From CAVVFX01 sp963747535 (lineage in GTDB: Bacteria; Acidobacteriota; Terriglobia; Bryobacterales; Bryobacteraceae), in contig CAVVFX010000002.1 of the NCBI GenBank assembly GCA_963747535.1, forward strand, positions 186,001-250,000: a stretch of DNA of 64,000 nucleotides. Reading direction: 5' to 3'. The position numbers and the translations under genes were made by a program. Position 1 is the first letter of the stretch; each line of letters opens with the position of its first letter. Below, piece by piece: positions 44,406-53,867 of the stretch. Below the pieces are notes generated by a model. That model was not told where the DNA came from. It did no database searches and saw nothing but the letters and a program-made list of their open reading frames with translations.

Positions 44406-45655
44406 TGCCGGCGATGAGAACGTCAATTCGTCCATACCGGTGGCGGATTGCGGTTCTCCTGGCTGCGGCGACGGCGCTCAGCTACATTGACCGCCAAAGT
44501 TTCCCCGTTGTTGCCGGCGAGATTTCAAAGACGATTTTCATCTCTGACGCGCAGTATGCCCGGCTGCAGTTCCTGTTTCTACTCACCTATGGCTTGATGT
44601 ACGCGGGCGGCGGCCGCCTCATCGACTGGCTTGGCACGCGGCGCGGCCTGGGGCTGTGCATGCTCTTGTGGTCGGCCGCCACTGCACTGCATGGCCTGGT
44701 AACCAGCGTTGCAGGTCTGGGCGCGGCCCGCATTCTGCTGGGGCTGGGTGAAGGCGGGTGCTTTCCCGGAGCTGCGAAAGCGGTAGCCGAATGGTTCCCG
44801 AAAAAGGAACGATCGCTGGCCTTCGGGATTTTCAACACCGGTTCGAGCGTGGGGGCCGTGGCCGCTCCCCCATTGATTGCGGCGATCGTACTCGAATCGA
44901 ACTGGCGCTGGGTATTCATGGTGGCGGGCTTGGCGGGCATCGTGTGGCTGCTGCTCTGGTGGCAGACGGACGATCCGCCCGGTGTGCCCGGCAATGAGGG
45001 GCCAGTGGCAGCGAGTGCGTCCTGGGCAGGACTTTTTCGCAGAAGCGATACGTGGGCCCTGGTGTCGGCAAAGTTTCTAGCCGATTCCGCCTGGTATTTT
45101 TTTCTGTTCTGGTTGCCGAAGTATCTGGGCGATGTGCGGCACCTGGACATCAAAGCCATCGGCTACTTCGCGTGGATTCCTTACGCGTTTGCGGGCGCCG
45201 GCAGCCTGCTCGGCGGATGGTTGAGCAGCTTTCTCATCCGGCGCGGCTGGTCGCTCGACGCGTCGCGGCGTATCTCGCTTGGCATTGCGGCAGCCATGCT
45301 GCCGGCCTCGCTTTTCATCGTCAATGCGCCGCTGAGCCTGGCGATCGTGTTCTTCAGCATGGACATGTGCGGGCACCAGTTTTTCTCTACCATCATGCAG
45401 ACGCTGACCGCCGACATGTATAAACCCGCCGAGGTGGCATCCATCGCGGGGTTGGTCGGCGCCGCGGGATCTTTCGGCGGCATGCTTTTCAACTTACTGG
45501 TGGGCGCGATCCTGACGGCTACCCACAGTTACAGGATCGTCTTCATGATTGCGGGTGTCCTGCATCCAGCAGCATTTTTGGTCCTGATGTTGTTCGTCCG
45601 CAGGATCGATCGGAACGAAGTCCCTAGCGCGCTACACGAGGAGGTCCCGGTTTGA
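44402..45655 (+). CDS. MFS transporter of the ACS (hexuronate/sugar acid) type
   Basis: This 417-residue protein has twelve membrane helices. The segments ALSYIDRQSFPVVAGEI and ARILLGLGEGGCFPGAAKAVAEWFPKKER are the hallmark of anion:cation symporters such as ExuT and glucarate transporters. It should import a sugar acid or related compound across the inner membrane. GTG at 44402 overlaps the previous stop; ATGs at 44405 and 44414 are alternatives. Its stop overlaps the RpiB-like start as TTGA. Confidence 0.88.
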   Translation: MMPAMRTSIRPYRWRIAVLLAAATALSYIDRQSFPVVAGEISKTIFISDAQYARLQFLFLLTYGLMYAGGGRLIDWLGTRRGLGLCMLLWSAATALHGLVTSVAGLGAARILLGLGEGGCFPGAAKAVAEWFPKKERSLAFGIFNTGSSVGAVAAPPLIAAIVLESNWRWVFMVAGLAGIVWLLLWWQTDDPPGVPGNEGPVAASASWAGLFRRSDTWALVSAKFLADSAWYFFLFWLPKYLGDVRHLDIKAIGYFAWIPYAFAGAGSLLGGWLSSFLIRRGWSLDASRRISLGIAAAMLPASLFIVNAPLSLAIVFFSMDMCGHQFFSTIMQTLTADMYKPAEVASIAGLVGAAGSFGGMLFNLLVGAILTATHSYRIVFMIAGVLHPAAFLVLMLFVRRIDRNEVPSALHEEVPV

Positions 45656-46167
45656 AAACAGAAACGAAGAAGATCTGGATCGGCAACGATCATGGTGGTT
45701 ACGAGTTAAAGCGGCAGATCGTCGAATACCTCGAAGGCAGAGGCGTGCCCGTGCACGACGCAGGTTGCCCTTCGGCGGAAATCGTCCGGTATCCCTACTA
45801 TGCCGCGCAGGTGGCCGAGGCGATCGTGCGCGGGGAGGCGGACCGCGGGATCCTGATTTGCTCAACCGGAATCGGCATGAGCATCATCGCCAACAAGTAC
45901 CATGGCATACGCGCCTCGCTGTGCACCAGTGCGACCATGGGCCGGCTGACGCGCGCGCACAACGATTCCAACGTACTCTGTCTGGGCGGCAAGATCACGG
46001 GCGTGTTCGAGGCGCTCGATATACTCGAGGCGTGGCTCCATACCGCATACGAAGGAGGCCGGCATAACATCTCGCTCGGCTTGATCTGCAGTGCGGAAGA
46101 GACGCTCTCGAAGTCGCGGGTCTGGGACCCGGCGGATCCAATGGCGGCGCCGGTCACCGGCCACTGA
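45652..46167 (+). CDS. rpiB: RpiB/LacAB-type sugar phosphate isomerase
   Basis: This 171-residue protein shows IWIGNDHGGYELKRQI, ICSTGIGMSIIANK (catalytic Cys in CSTG), RASLCTSATMGRLTRAHNDSNVLCLGGK, the full RpiB pattern. It starts with TTG over the upstream stop, behind GAGGAGG. RpiB-type enzymes isomerise ribose 5-phosphate, allose 6-phosphate, galactose 6-phosphate or erythrulose phosphates. In this cluster a pathway-specific pentose or tetrose phosphate is more likely than the housekeeping reaction. Confidence 0.9.
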   Translation: MKTETKKIWIGNDHGGYELKRQIVEYLEGRGVPVHDAGCPSAEIVRYPYYAAQVAEAIVRGEADRGILICSTGIGMSIIANKYHGIRASLCTSATMGRLTRAHNDSNVLCLGGKITGVFEALDILEAWLHTAYEGGRHNISLGLICSAEETLSKSRVWDPADPMAAPVTGH

Positions 46168-46204
46168 GCGGTTCGTGCGTCGGCGTCAAGCCGTCAGCTG
46201 AATG

Positions 46205-47065
46205 TCAGTCCTGTCGAGGATGTAAAGCGTGCAGGAGTGCCGGGAACGCCCGGAAATATTCCTCGAGCGTGAGCGGTGCAGTTCCCGTGAAGCGGAGGAC
46301 TGTGTCGCTGATGCGCGCGAGTTCGCCTGCCGCGATCGCCTCGAACCATCCTACGGATAAATCGACGCGCCACGCTAATGGCTCCAGCCTGCTCAACCGC
46401 TCCCGTGCCGCATCCGCGGGTTCATCCTCGTAGCGAAGCGGCCGGCCTACCAGCGCAGACAGCCGTCGGGCAATGTCGGCAACGCTTAGCGCTTCCGGGC
46501 CGGTCACATCGCAAACGCCGCCGGGCTGCATCTGTACTGCCGCGGCCACGGTCCTGGCGGCATCCTCTCGGGAAACGAAAGCACCGCAGCCGCGCTGAGC
46601 CGGTCCACGGAGCACCCCATCCGCGTCGAATTTCTCGAGGAACATGTCGACGTAAAAGGCGTTGCGAAGCACGGTGCACGGGAGGCCCGTCTCGAAGAGG
46701 TACTGTTCGCTCAGGTAATGATCGCGGGAGAACGGATACTTCGAGTCCGGAGCGGCGCCCTGTAGAGACAGATAGACGACGTGTTCTACGCGGGCAAGCG
46801 CGGCGGCTTGAAAGGCATTCCTGTGCAGCCGTGCGCGCTCGCCAGGCTCGCCGGACGCAGAAACCACCAGAGCAGCGCTCACTCCCGCAAACGCGTCTCT
46901 CAGTGTGGCTGGTTCAGCGAAATCGCCGCGGACCGTCTCCGCCTGCGGCAGTTTTGGCGCGTGCTGCGGGCTGCGAGTCATCAGGCGCAAACTGTGCCCG
47001 TCCCGCGCCAGCAGTTCAGCCGCGCGCCTGGCGACCCGCCCGGAGGCGCCAGTAATCAAAATCAC
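46205..47065 (-). CDS. NmrA-like NAD(P)-binding protein (atypical SDR)
   Basis: This 286-residue protein has the nucleotide motif LITGASGRVARRAAELL at its start and VVYLSLQGA in the middle. There is no classical YxxxK dyad, as in NmrA/QOR2-type atypical SDRs. These act as redox sensors or quinone reductases. GTG start. It is convergent with the sugar cluster, 37 bases from the rpiB-like stop, and probably unrelated to it. Confidence 0.82.
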   Translation of the reverse strand: MILITGASGRVARRAAELLARDGHSLRLMTRSPQHAPKLPQAETVRGDFAEPATLRDAFAGVSAALVVSASGEPGERARLHRNAFQAAALARVEHVVYLSLQGAAPDSKYPFSRDHYLSEQYLFETGLPCTVLRNAFYVDMFLEKFDADGVLRGPAQRGCGAFVSREDAARTVAAAVQMQPGGVCDVTGPEALSVADIARRLSALVGRPLRYEDEPADAARERLSRLEPLAWRVDLSVGWFEAIAAGELARISDTVLRFTGTAPLTLEEYFRAFPALLHALHPRQD

Positions 47066-47140
47066 ACCGGAACAAGACGTCTTCGTGCTGAGCCTCCGTA
47101 CCGACCGCGCGCGTCAACTGCCATGTTATCGCGGTGCATA

Positions 47141-47257
47141 ATGTTTCATAAGTGCAATTACGACAACGATCCCGTTAGCCGCGGATATTGCAGAGAGTGC
47201 CGAAGAAAACCGATACAGTATAAGCAAAGGACGCAAGCGTCGAAGAACCGCACATGA
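47141..47257 (+). CDS. Possible 38-residue Cys-rich microprotein
   Basis: A short frame, MFHKCNYDNDPVSRG then YCRECRRK, has three Cys and one His in a spacing that could bind zinc, followed by a basic tail. There is no strong ribosome site. It lies in the 232-base gap between the divergent NmrA-like gene and serC. It may be a real small protein or chance. Confidence 0.25.
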   Translation: MFHKCNYDNDPVSRGYCRECRRKPIQYKQRTQASKNRT

Positions 47258-47297
47258 CGCCGAGCTTCCCGCTAAAACAACAGAAGAGTCTCATAAC

Positions 47298-48449
47298 GTG
47301 AAGCCATTAACCAAACCAAAGAACCCTTGTTTTTCGTCCGGACCCTGCGCCAAACGCCCAGGCTGGACGCTGGATGCACTGAAGGATGCCGCCGTGGGGC
47401 GATCGCACCGGTCAAAGATCGGAAAGACCAAGCTCGCTGAAGCGATCAGTCGCAGCAAGAAGCTGCTAGGCATGCCGGAGGATTACATCCTCGGCGTCGT
47501 TCCCGCATCCGATACGGGCGCCATCGAGATGGCGATGTGGTCGATGCTCGGAGAGCGTGGCGTAGACGTGCTCTGCTGGGAGAGTTTCGGCAGCGGCTGG
47601 TCGGGCGACTGCAAGAACCAGCTCAAGCTGAAGGATCTACGGGTATTCAAAGCCGACTACGGCAAGATTCCGGATTTGAGCCAGGCAGACTGGACGCGCG
47701 ACGTCGTGTTTACCTGGAACGGGACCACTTCGGGAGTGCGCGTGCCGGACGGGGACTGGATCCCGGCTGAGCGGCAGGGGTTGGCCATCTGCGATGCGAC
47801 CTCGGCAGTTTTCGCGATGGAAGTGCCCTGGAACAAGCTGGACGTAGTGACCTGGTCCTGGCAGAAGGTGCTTGGCGGAGAGGCCGCGCACGGCATGCTG
47901 GCGCTCAGCCCTCGTGCGGTGAAACGGCTGGAGGGTTTTTCGCCGGATCGTCCGTTGCCCAAGATCTTTCAGATGAGCAAGGGAGGCAAGTTGATGGCCG
48001 GCATCTTCGCGGGCGAGACGATCAATACGCCTTCGATGTTGTGTGTGGAGGACGCGCTGGACGGGTTGAAATGGGCGGAAGGCATCGGCGGACTTCCGGC
48101 GCTGATCGCAAGGTCGCAGGCCAATCTGAATGCCATTGAAGATTGGGTGGCGCGATCCAGCTGGGCGGCCTTTCTGGCCGAGGATCAGGCGATGCGGTCC
48201 AGCACGTCGATCTGCCTGAAGATCACGGACCCGGCTTATCTGGCGCTGCCGGCCGAGGACCAGGCCAAACACGCAAAGTCGGTGGTGTCGATGCTCGACA
48301 AGGAAGGTGTGGCGTACGACATCGGGTCGTATCGGGACGCACCCGCCGGAATCAGAGTATGGGGCGGCGCGACGGTGGAGACCTCCGATATCGAATTGCT
48401 GATGCCGTGGCTCGATTGGGCGTACGGGGAAGTCAAAGCGGCATTCTGA
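47298..48449 (+). CDS. serC: Phosphoserine aminotransferase
   Basis: This 383-residue fold-type I aminotransferase starts KPKNPCFSSGPCAKRPGW, the N-terminus of the SerC subgroup found in alphaproteobacteria and some archaea rather than the E. coli form. The PLP-binding Lys lies in TWSWQKVLGGE near residue 189, and ICDATSAVFAMEVPW precedes it. It makes phosphoserine from 3-phosphohydroxypyruvate in serine synthesis. GTG start. Hydroxypyruvate metabolism in the upstream cluster touches the same branch, but no shared operon is evident. Confidence 0.93.
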   Translation: MKPLTKPKNPCFSSGPCAKRPGWTLDALKDAAVGRSHRSKIGKTKLAEAISRSKKLLGMPEDYILGVVPASDTGAIEMAMWSMLGERGVDVLCWESFGSGWSGDCKNQLKLKDLRVFKADYGKIPDLSQADWTRDVVFTWNGTTSGVRVPDGDWIPAERQGLAICDATSAVFAMEVPWNKLDVVTWSWQKVLGGEAAHGMLALSPRAVKRLEGFSPDRPLPKIFQMSKGGKLMAGIFAGETINTPSMLCVEDALDGLKWAEGIGGLPALIARSQANLNAIEDWVARSSWAAFLAEDQAMRSSTSICLKITDPAYLALPAEDQAKHAKSVVSMLDKEGVAYDIGSYRDAPAGIRVWGGATVETSDIELLMPWLDWAYGEVKAAF

Positions 48450-48480
48450 CACCAGGCGCTAAGTTGCGCCCGCGAGCAAG

Positions 48481-48503
48481 AGCCGCTTGAAAGGCGGCTT
48501 TTC
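48481..48503. terminator. Bidirectional intrinsic terminator between convergent genes
   Basis: AGCCGC, seven bases, GCGGCT, then TTTTCG. This stem with a T-run lies between the serC stop and the convergent amidohydrolase stop and could serve serC. The reverse direction lacks a clear T-run. Confidence 0.5.
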
Positions 48504-48517
48504 GCCTGTGTCAAATT

Positions 48518-49825
48518 TTACTTCGCCCTGGCGCCCAGATCGTCTTTGATCACAGTTCCGCCCTTCATCACGAATTTGACGTGCTGCATCTCGGTAATGT
48601 CCTGCAGCGGGTCTCCGGACGTCGCGATCAGGTCCGCGAACTTTCCCTTTTCGATGGTGCCGACTTTGTCCTGCCAGTGGATAATCTCGGCATTCACCGT
48701 GGTCGCCATACGCAACGTGTAAAGTGGCGTCGCCCCCCAACTGACGAAGATGGGAAACATCTCGCTCTGCACCCCGTGGGAGCAGTTGCACGCGGCGTTA
48801 AAGATTCTGCCCTGCCCGTTGGAAACTGGAGTGGCGCCGCTCCCGTATCCGAGTCTCACCCCGGCCTTCAACATCTTCTTCCACGTTTGCTCCATCAGAC
48901 GAAAGCGGCTATAAGGCGCCCATTGCTTCAAATCTCCCGGTTCATCCTGACGAAGATCGAGAATCGTCGAAGTGATAGGCAGATTTTTCTGGAGGATCAT
49001 TTGGATGTCCGTGTCGGTCGCCGCCACGGCATGCTGGATGTCTTCGACACCAGCCTCGATTGCCCATCTCAGGCCGTCACCGCCATAAGTATGGGTAGCG
49101 ACGAACATCCCGCGGCGACGGGCTTCGTCCACTACGGCCTTGAGTTCTTCCAGACTGGGAAGCGCCTGGTTTACCATTTCCCCGTTCGGCTTGAAGTAAA
49201 ACGGCCCGGTGGTGTGTATCTTCACGTGATCCGCGCCATAATGGGCCAATTCGCGGACGCCCTCGCGCAGGGCGCCTGCGCCATCCTTGACAATTTCCAC
49301 CTCGAATGGTTTGAACTCCAGAGGGTACGGTCCATTGCCGGGAGCCGTGATCGCCAGGATCGGCCCGGCCGTCAGCAGACGGGGCCCCTGCACTAAACCC
49401 TGTTCGATGGCTCTCTTCAATTCCACATCGGCGAACCCGCCCCCATGCGACCCCTGGACGACTTGCGTGGTGTAGCCGGCCTTCAGACTCTCCGTCGCGC
49501 TGTGGAACGCCACCATCATCTGGTGCTGTAGTCCACCCACCGCGTCTGTCAGGTGTACGTGGCCGTCTATCAAGCCCGGCAGCACCGTGGCACGGCTCAG
49601 GTCGATCACGTTCGCGCCCGCCGGAATCGACACGCTGGCGGCGGGGCCGACACTCGTAATGCGCTCGCCCTGGATCAGCACCACCTGGTTAGTCAACATC
49701 TGGCCCGACTTCGGGTCGAACAGTTTGCCCGCCCGTATCGCGGTCGGCTGCGCAGCCTGCGACCAAAGCATGGTGGCCGCACCAAGCATCCCGGTGACCG
49801 TTATCGACAAATATCTTAATCGCAT
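48518..49825 (-). CDS. Exported amidohydrolase (prolidase/imidazolonepropionase-like), altered active site
   Basis: About 435 residues with a signal peptide (ITVTGMLGAATMLWSQA). The amidohydrolase barrel shows GLIDGHVHLTD (metal His pair), VKIHTTG (Lys), ATHTYGGDG (His) and IQHAVA (His, with Gln where Glu is usual). The last metal-ligand position, normally GTDA, reads GYGSGATP and lacks the Asp. Members are often dipeptidases or act on cyclic amides. The missing Asp suggests a mononuclear or inactive form. The ATG at 49825 is preferred over one eight codons upstream. Confidence 0.82.
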   Translation of the reverse strand: MRLRYLSITVTGMLGAATMLWSQAAQPTAIRAGKLFDPKSGQMLTNQVVLIQGERITSVGPAASVSIPAGANVIDLSRATVLPGLIDGHVHLTDAVGGLQHQMMVAFHSATESLKAGYTTQVVQGSHGGGFADVELKRAIEQGLVQGPRLLTAGPILAITAPGNGPYPLEFKPFEVEIVKDGAGALREGVRELAHYGADHVKIHTTGPFYFKPNGEMVNQALPSLEELKAVVDEARRRGMFVATHTYGGDGLRWAIEAGVEDIQHAVAATDTDIQMILQKNLPITSTILDLRQDEPGDLKQWAPYSRFRLMEQTWKKMLKAGVRLGYGSGATPVSNGQGRIFNAACNCSHGVQSEMFPIFVSWGATPLYTLRMATTVNAEIIHWQDKVGTIEKGKFADLIATSGDPLQDITEMQHVKFVMKGGTVIKDDLGARAK

Positions 49826-49908
49826 CGTGTACCTTTCTGTTCTGTTCAAAATGCCATCTTACGTCAGGCTTGCGGCTTTGGTGGGTTAGAGGCGGTCCGC
49901 TGCAGAAA

Positions 49909-50805
49909 TTACGGCGCGATCCACATGCCGATGCGCCAGCCGGAATTCACATCGCCGGCCCAGAACACCGGACGCCCGAACCAGTTCGCAGGCTGCCAGC
50001 CGGTCAGCCCTTTATCAGCCGTGAAGACGAAGGCGCAAGGAGAATCCCCGTACTGCCCGATCCGCCGGGCAAGCCATGAGTCGGACGTCAGGGGTGCGGC
50101 CAGCACAACCGGGGTTCCTTCGAACCATGCTAGATCAGCGCCGAACGCTTCGTCCCGCTGGCGCTTCGCCGCGGGCAGATCGAACGCTTTGCGGTACTGC
50201 CCAATCGAGTCTTCCAGATTGTGGACTCCGATCACCACCAGCCCAATACCGCGGAAGCGCGTTGAGGTCGGTTTTCCGGTCGGGTATACCCGGTTCGCAC
50301 GCGGAGTGAAATCACGAATCAGAAACGGGAAGAATGATCCGCGCGGCCCCGGCCCGACGTCCGCTGTCTCCCACGAGAGCACCACTCCATCCGGACGGGT
50401 ACGCCCGCTCTTTTCAGCCGCGCCGACACGCATTCCCGCCTTTTTGAGCTGCTCGATTTCCGCGTTCACGTCAGTCGAGCGTAGCGCGAAGGCGCAAGGC
50501 CCGCCGTTGTTTCGAAGGAACTGGCTCCACGTGTGCGACGCCACCGCCGCCGGATCGGCCCGCTGCACGATGCCCATCAGTTCGAGATAGGAGCCATCGG
50601 GAAAACTCGCGAGCGCCATTTCCGTTACATGGTTCGCATGGGGACCGCCGTACTCAGTTGGAATCCCGGTGGCGGCAGTGAACGCTTCCCGCATGGACTC
50701 GAGCCGTTCGCCCGCAAGGGTCACGTGATCGATTTTGAGTTCGGCCGCCAAGAGTGGGAGTGACATGATCATAAATATAAGAGCGGATCGCATCAGGCTT
50801 ATCAT
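49909..50805 (-). CDS. Exported glyoxalase-like (VOC) domain protein
   Basis: About 298 residues with a leader (LIFMIMSLPLLAAEL), then KIDHVTLAGERLESMREAFTAATG, a Glyoxalase_3-type VOC domain, and a second VOC-like half beginning GIGLVVIGVHNLEDSI. VOC proteins bind metal and act as isomerases, dioxygenases or resistance proteins. Export is unusual. The open frame extends 51 codons upstream, but the leader begins at the ATG at 50805. It follows the amidohydrolase in the same direction, 59 bases upstream of it, and may share its transcript. Confidence 0.72.
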   Translation of the reverse strand: MISLMRSALIFMIMSLPLLAAELKIDHVTLAGERLESMREAFTAATGIPTEYGGPHANHVTEMALASFPDGSYLELMGIVQRADPAAVASHTWSQFLRNNGGPCAFALRSTDVNAEIEQLKKAGMRVGAAEKSGRTRPDGVVLSWETADVGPGPRGSFFPFLIRDFTPRANRVYPTGKPTSTRFRGIGLVVIGVHNLEDSIGQYRKAFDLPAAKRQRDEAFGADLAWFEGTPVVLAAPLTSDSWLARRIGQYGDSPCAFVFTADKGLTGWQPANWFGRPVFWAGDVNSGWRIGMWIAP

Positions 50806-51001
50806 AGCCAAGCCGGGCCACAGGCTGGGTACCGGAGATTGGTAGCCAGCAGAGTCTTCACGGGTGGATGAAACCTTTAACCGTGCGAAAATACATTCTC
50901 CTGTCCTTTCGGGCCTCGCCCATACCAACGGCCCTTCCCTTTGCGCTGAACTATACAACCGGCCGCTTCTCCCCCGACATGTACGTGTCAGGCTGGACTA
51001 G

Positions 51002-52483
51002 CCAACGTCGTTTAACGCGCCAATCGGAAGTGGCATCACGCCGCGCGCCGTCCGGCAGTCTATTTATGCGGGATATCTCATGGATGACTGGAGAGCCAGG
51101 TCCAATTTGACTGTCAATCTGGGTTTGCGTTATGAAGCGGCGACGGTCCCGAGCGAAGCACAAGGGAAACTCTCGAATCTGCCATCGTTGACTTCAACAA
51201 CCCCACACCTGGGAAATCCTTTCTTCTCGAATCCGACCAAGCTCGACTTTGAACCGAGAGCGGGCTTTGCGTGGGATCCGTCCGGTAAAGGTAAGACATC
51301 GATCCACGGTGGATTTGGAGTATTCGATAATTTACCTCTCCCCTATCTGTTCGGGGCGGCGATGCTGCTGTCGGCTCCGTTCTTTGAGTTGGGCGACAAC
51401 ACGGCGCTGCCCCAGGGGTCGTTTCCGAAGGAAGCATTTTCGCTATTGACCACGCCTACCCTTCGTTACGCGTATATTCAGCCGAATCCGCCGCGCAGCT
51501 ATGACATGGAGTGGAACTTCAACGTTCAACAGAATATTGCTCCGGATACCGTGCTGCAGGTGGGATACACGGGATCGCGCGGCGTTCATCTTCCCTACTT
51601 TATAAACAATTTCGACATGGTGCTTCCAACGGTGACGCCGCAGGGCTACGTATGGCCCGTGAATGGAACTCCTTTGAACCCGAACGTAGGCCAGATTTCC
51701 GGCACTCTGTGGAACTCCGATTCCATTTTCCATGCGCTTGAGGTACAGGTAACTCGCCGGCTCAGCAAAGGACTGCAAGCCGGGGTGTCATACGCGTGGG
51801 GCAAGATTATTGACTCGGGTTCGGAATCGGCGTTCATCGATAACTACGCGAACAGCTCCCCTCGCCTTTGGTTTGATGAAAGGAATGGGCGTGGACTGGC
51901 CGACTTCCATGTAGGTCAAAACCTCACGGTCAACTACATCTGGGAAATTCCGCGTCTCAAAGCGGGTCCGCCAGTGCTGCAATGGGCATTAAACAGTTGG
52001 CAATGGGGTGGGATTCTGCATGTAGCCTCCGGCGAACCGTTCACACCGACAATCACCGGAGACCCATTAGGGATGAAGGGCGACCAGTTCGACCGGCCGG
52101 ACGTACTGACTGGACCGGGATGCAGCGGCTCTCTGGTGAATCCAGGAAATCCACTTGACTACACCAAAACGCAATGTTTTGCTTTTCCCAATCCGGGCAC
52201 GCGGTTTGGGGACGCGGGGCGCAATATACTTATCGGTCCAGGCATTCTCAACCTGGATACGTCGCTATTTCGCAACATAGGCGACTTGGAGAAATTGCAT
52301 GCGCAATTCCGGGCAGAGTTCTTCAACATCTTGAATCACACCAATTTTGCGTCGCCGGTGGTCACGACCAACAATACCAGCTTGTTTGCAGCCAGCGGAG
52401 CCCCGATTTCTTCGGCAGGAGTGCTGACCTCCACCGGGACCACATCACGCCAGATACAGTTTGCACTAAAGTTAATCTGGTAG
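51002..52483 (+). pseudogene. C-terminal half of an Oar-like TonB-dependent receptor
   Basis: The frame opens at about 51002 and reads AVRQSIYAGYLMDDWRARSN, then LTVNLGLRYE, the middle of an acidobacterial receptor barrel, and runs to a normal C-terminal strand (RQIQFALKLIW). The signal, regulatory domain, plug and first strands, about 600 residues, are missing. A stop codon at 50999 closes the frame upstream. An internal ATG at 51080 would give 467 residues but no outer-membrane targeting signal. It is therefore a remnant. Confidence 0.78.
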
Positions 52484-52530
52484 GCTGCGCCGCGTTGAAA
52501 CCGGGCAACTGATGCTCGCAAAATGCCGGC

Positions 52531-52905
52531 CAGCAAAAACCGCTCCCTCACTGCGCCGATCGATACGCGGAACCAAATGGTCTGGTAATACGCCGTCGCG
52601 ATGGAAAAATCCAAAGAGGCGCCGGCGTCGTTCCACACCCCGCTGTTATTGGAGGCGATCACACGGAAGCGGTAGCGTCGCGGCTCAAGATCGTTATAGA
52701 ACGCTTGCCGGCGAGTGTCCGCGTCCGTCCAGTCACGATCGTGCCCTTCCAGCTTGTACCGAAACCGTACCTTCTCCGGTGCGACGAAGCTGAGCGCAGT
52801 ATAATCAATCGCCAGATCTCGCACTAGCGATGGCAGCCGTGGATTCGAGCTTGCTGCGGCACTCTTCCAAACCCCTGTGCCGCCTATCAGCCAACTCCGC
52901 ACCAT
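52531..52905 (-). pseudogene. Y_Y_Y-domain fragment of a two-component regulator propeller protein
   Basis: On the minus strand the frame gives LPSLVRDLAIDYTALSFVAP, then VRFRYKLEGHDRDW and YRFRVIASNNSGVW. This is the Y_Y_Y immunoglobulin-like domain that follows the propeller in hybrid sensor proteins, ending at the start of the membrane helix (YYQTIWFRV). Both the propeller and the kinase parts are absent. The frame continues into the neighbouring receptor remnant as a shadow. Confidence 0.7.
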
Positions 52906-52919
52906 GCGGACTTACAAGT

Positions 52920-53862
52920 CAGCATAGCCGCTCAGCCTGTCTCGTTACCCATTGTAGATGCTCAGGACAATCGATTCCGACGTCTCTCCACATCCGAAGG
53001 GATATCCCAGACAAAAGTAGATTTTATTGCTCAGGACAACTTAGGTTTTATGTGGTTTGGAACGCGGTTTGGACTCGCTGTCACTCCACCGTCGCTGATG
53101 GCGGCCGAGCTCTTCGGCTACGAGAAAGGCGCCTTCACCGGTGCCGATCACCGGCATGCCGGGCGCTTCGAAGTCGCGAATCACGGGACGATTTTTCTGG
53201 ATGAGATCGGTGAGATGCCGGGCGAAACCCAGGTCGCCTTGTTGCGGGTCCTTCAGGAACGTGAGTTCGAACGGGTTGGAGGCACTCAAAGCATTCCAGT
53301 CGACGTGCGTGTCATTGCCGCTACAAACTGCGATCTGCCTTCGGCAGTTCGTTCCGGCAAGTTTCGTCTGGATCTGTTCTACCGGCTGAACGTCTTTCCA
53401 ATCCGCGTCCCGCCTCTTCGCGAGCGCCCGGAAGATATTCTTTTGCTCGCCAAGTATTTCATCGAACGCTACGCTGCTAAAGAGGGCAAGAGGATTCAAA
53501 GGGTAGAAAAGCGGACAGCCAGGCTTCTGGAGGGCTATCACTGGCCTGGCAATGTCCGGGAACTTCAAAATGTCATCGAACGAGCGATGATCCTCTGCGA
53601 CTCGGACACGTTCTTTGTGGAAGAGGCGTGGTTGCGGCCGGAGCCGGAGCCTTGGGCCGGCCTGCAGCCGTCGCTGATTAACCAGGAACGAGAACTCATC
53701 GAAGCTGCGCTTGCGGAAACCCGCGGCCGCGTTTCAGGACCGGATGGAGCTGCCAGGAGGCTGAGAGTTCCGCGGACGACACTGGAATCCAAGATCAAAA
53801 GCTTGCGCATTAACAAACATCGCTATCGGCTCGGTGCCGGCGACCTCGCATCAAGCAGGTGA
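52920..53862 (+). pseudogene. Chimera: propeller N-terminus joined to the C-terminal part of a sigma-54 activator
   Basis: From about 52927 the frame reads FRRLSTSEGISQTKVDFIAQ, then DNLGFMWFGTRFGL, the first Reg_prop repeat of a propeller sensor. After about 53077 it changes in frame to an AAA+ domain from LFGYEKGAFTGA (the sigma-54 contact loop) through GTIFLDEIGEMP, RLDLFYRLNVFPI and WPGNVRELQNVIERA to an HTH. Walker A is missing, so ATP binding is lost. An ATG at 53050 allows a 270-residue product resembling the end of FhlA-like activators. It is probably non-functional. Confidence 0.72.
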
Positions 53863-53867
53863 TCTCC

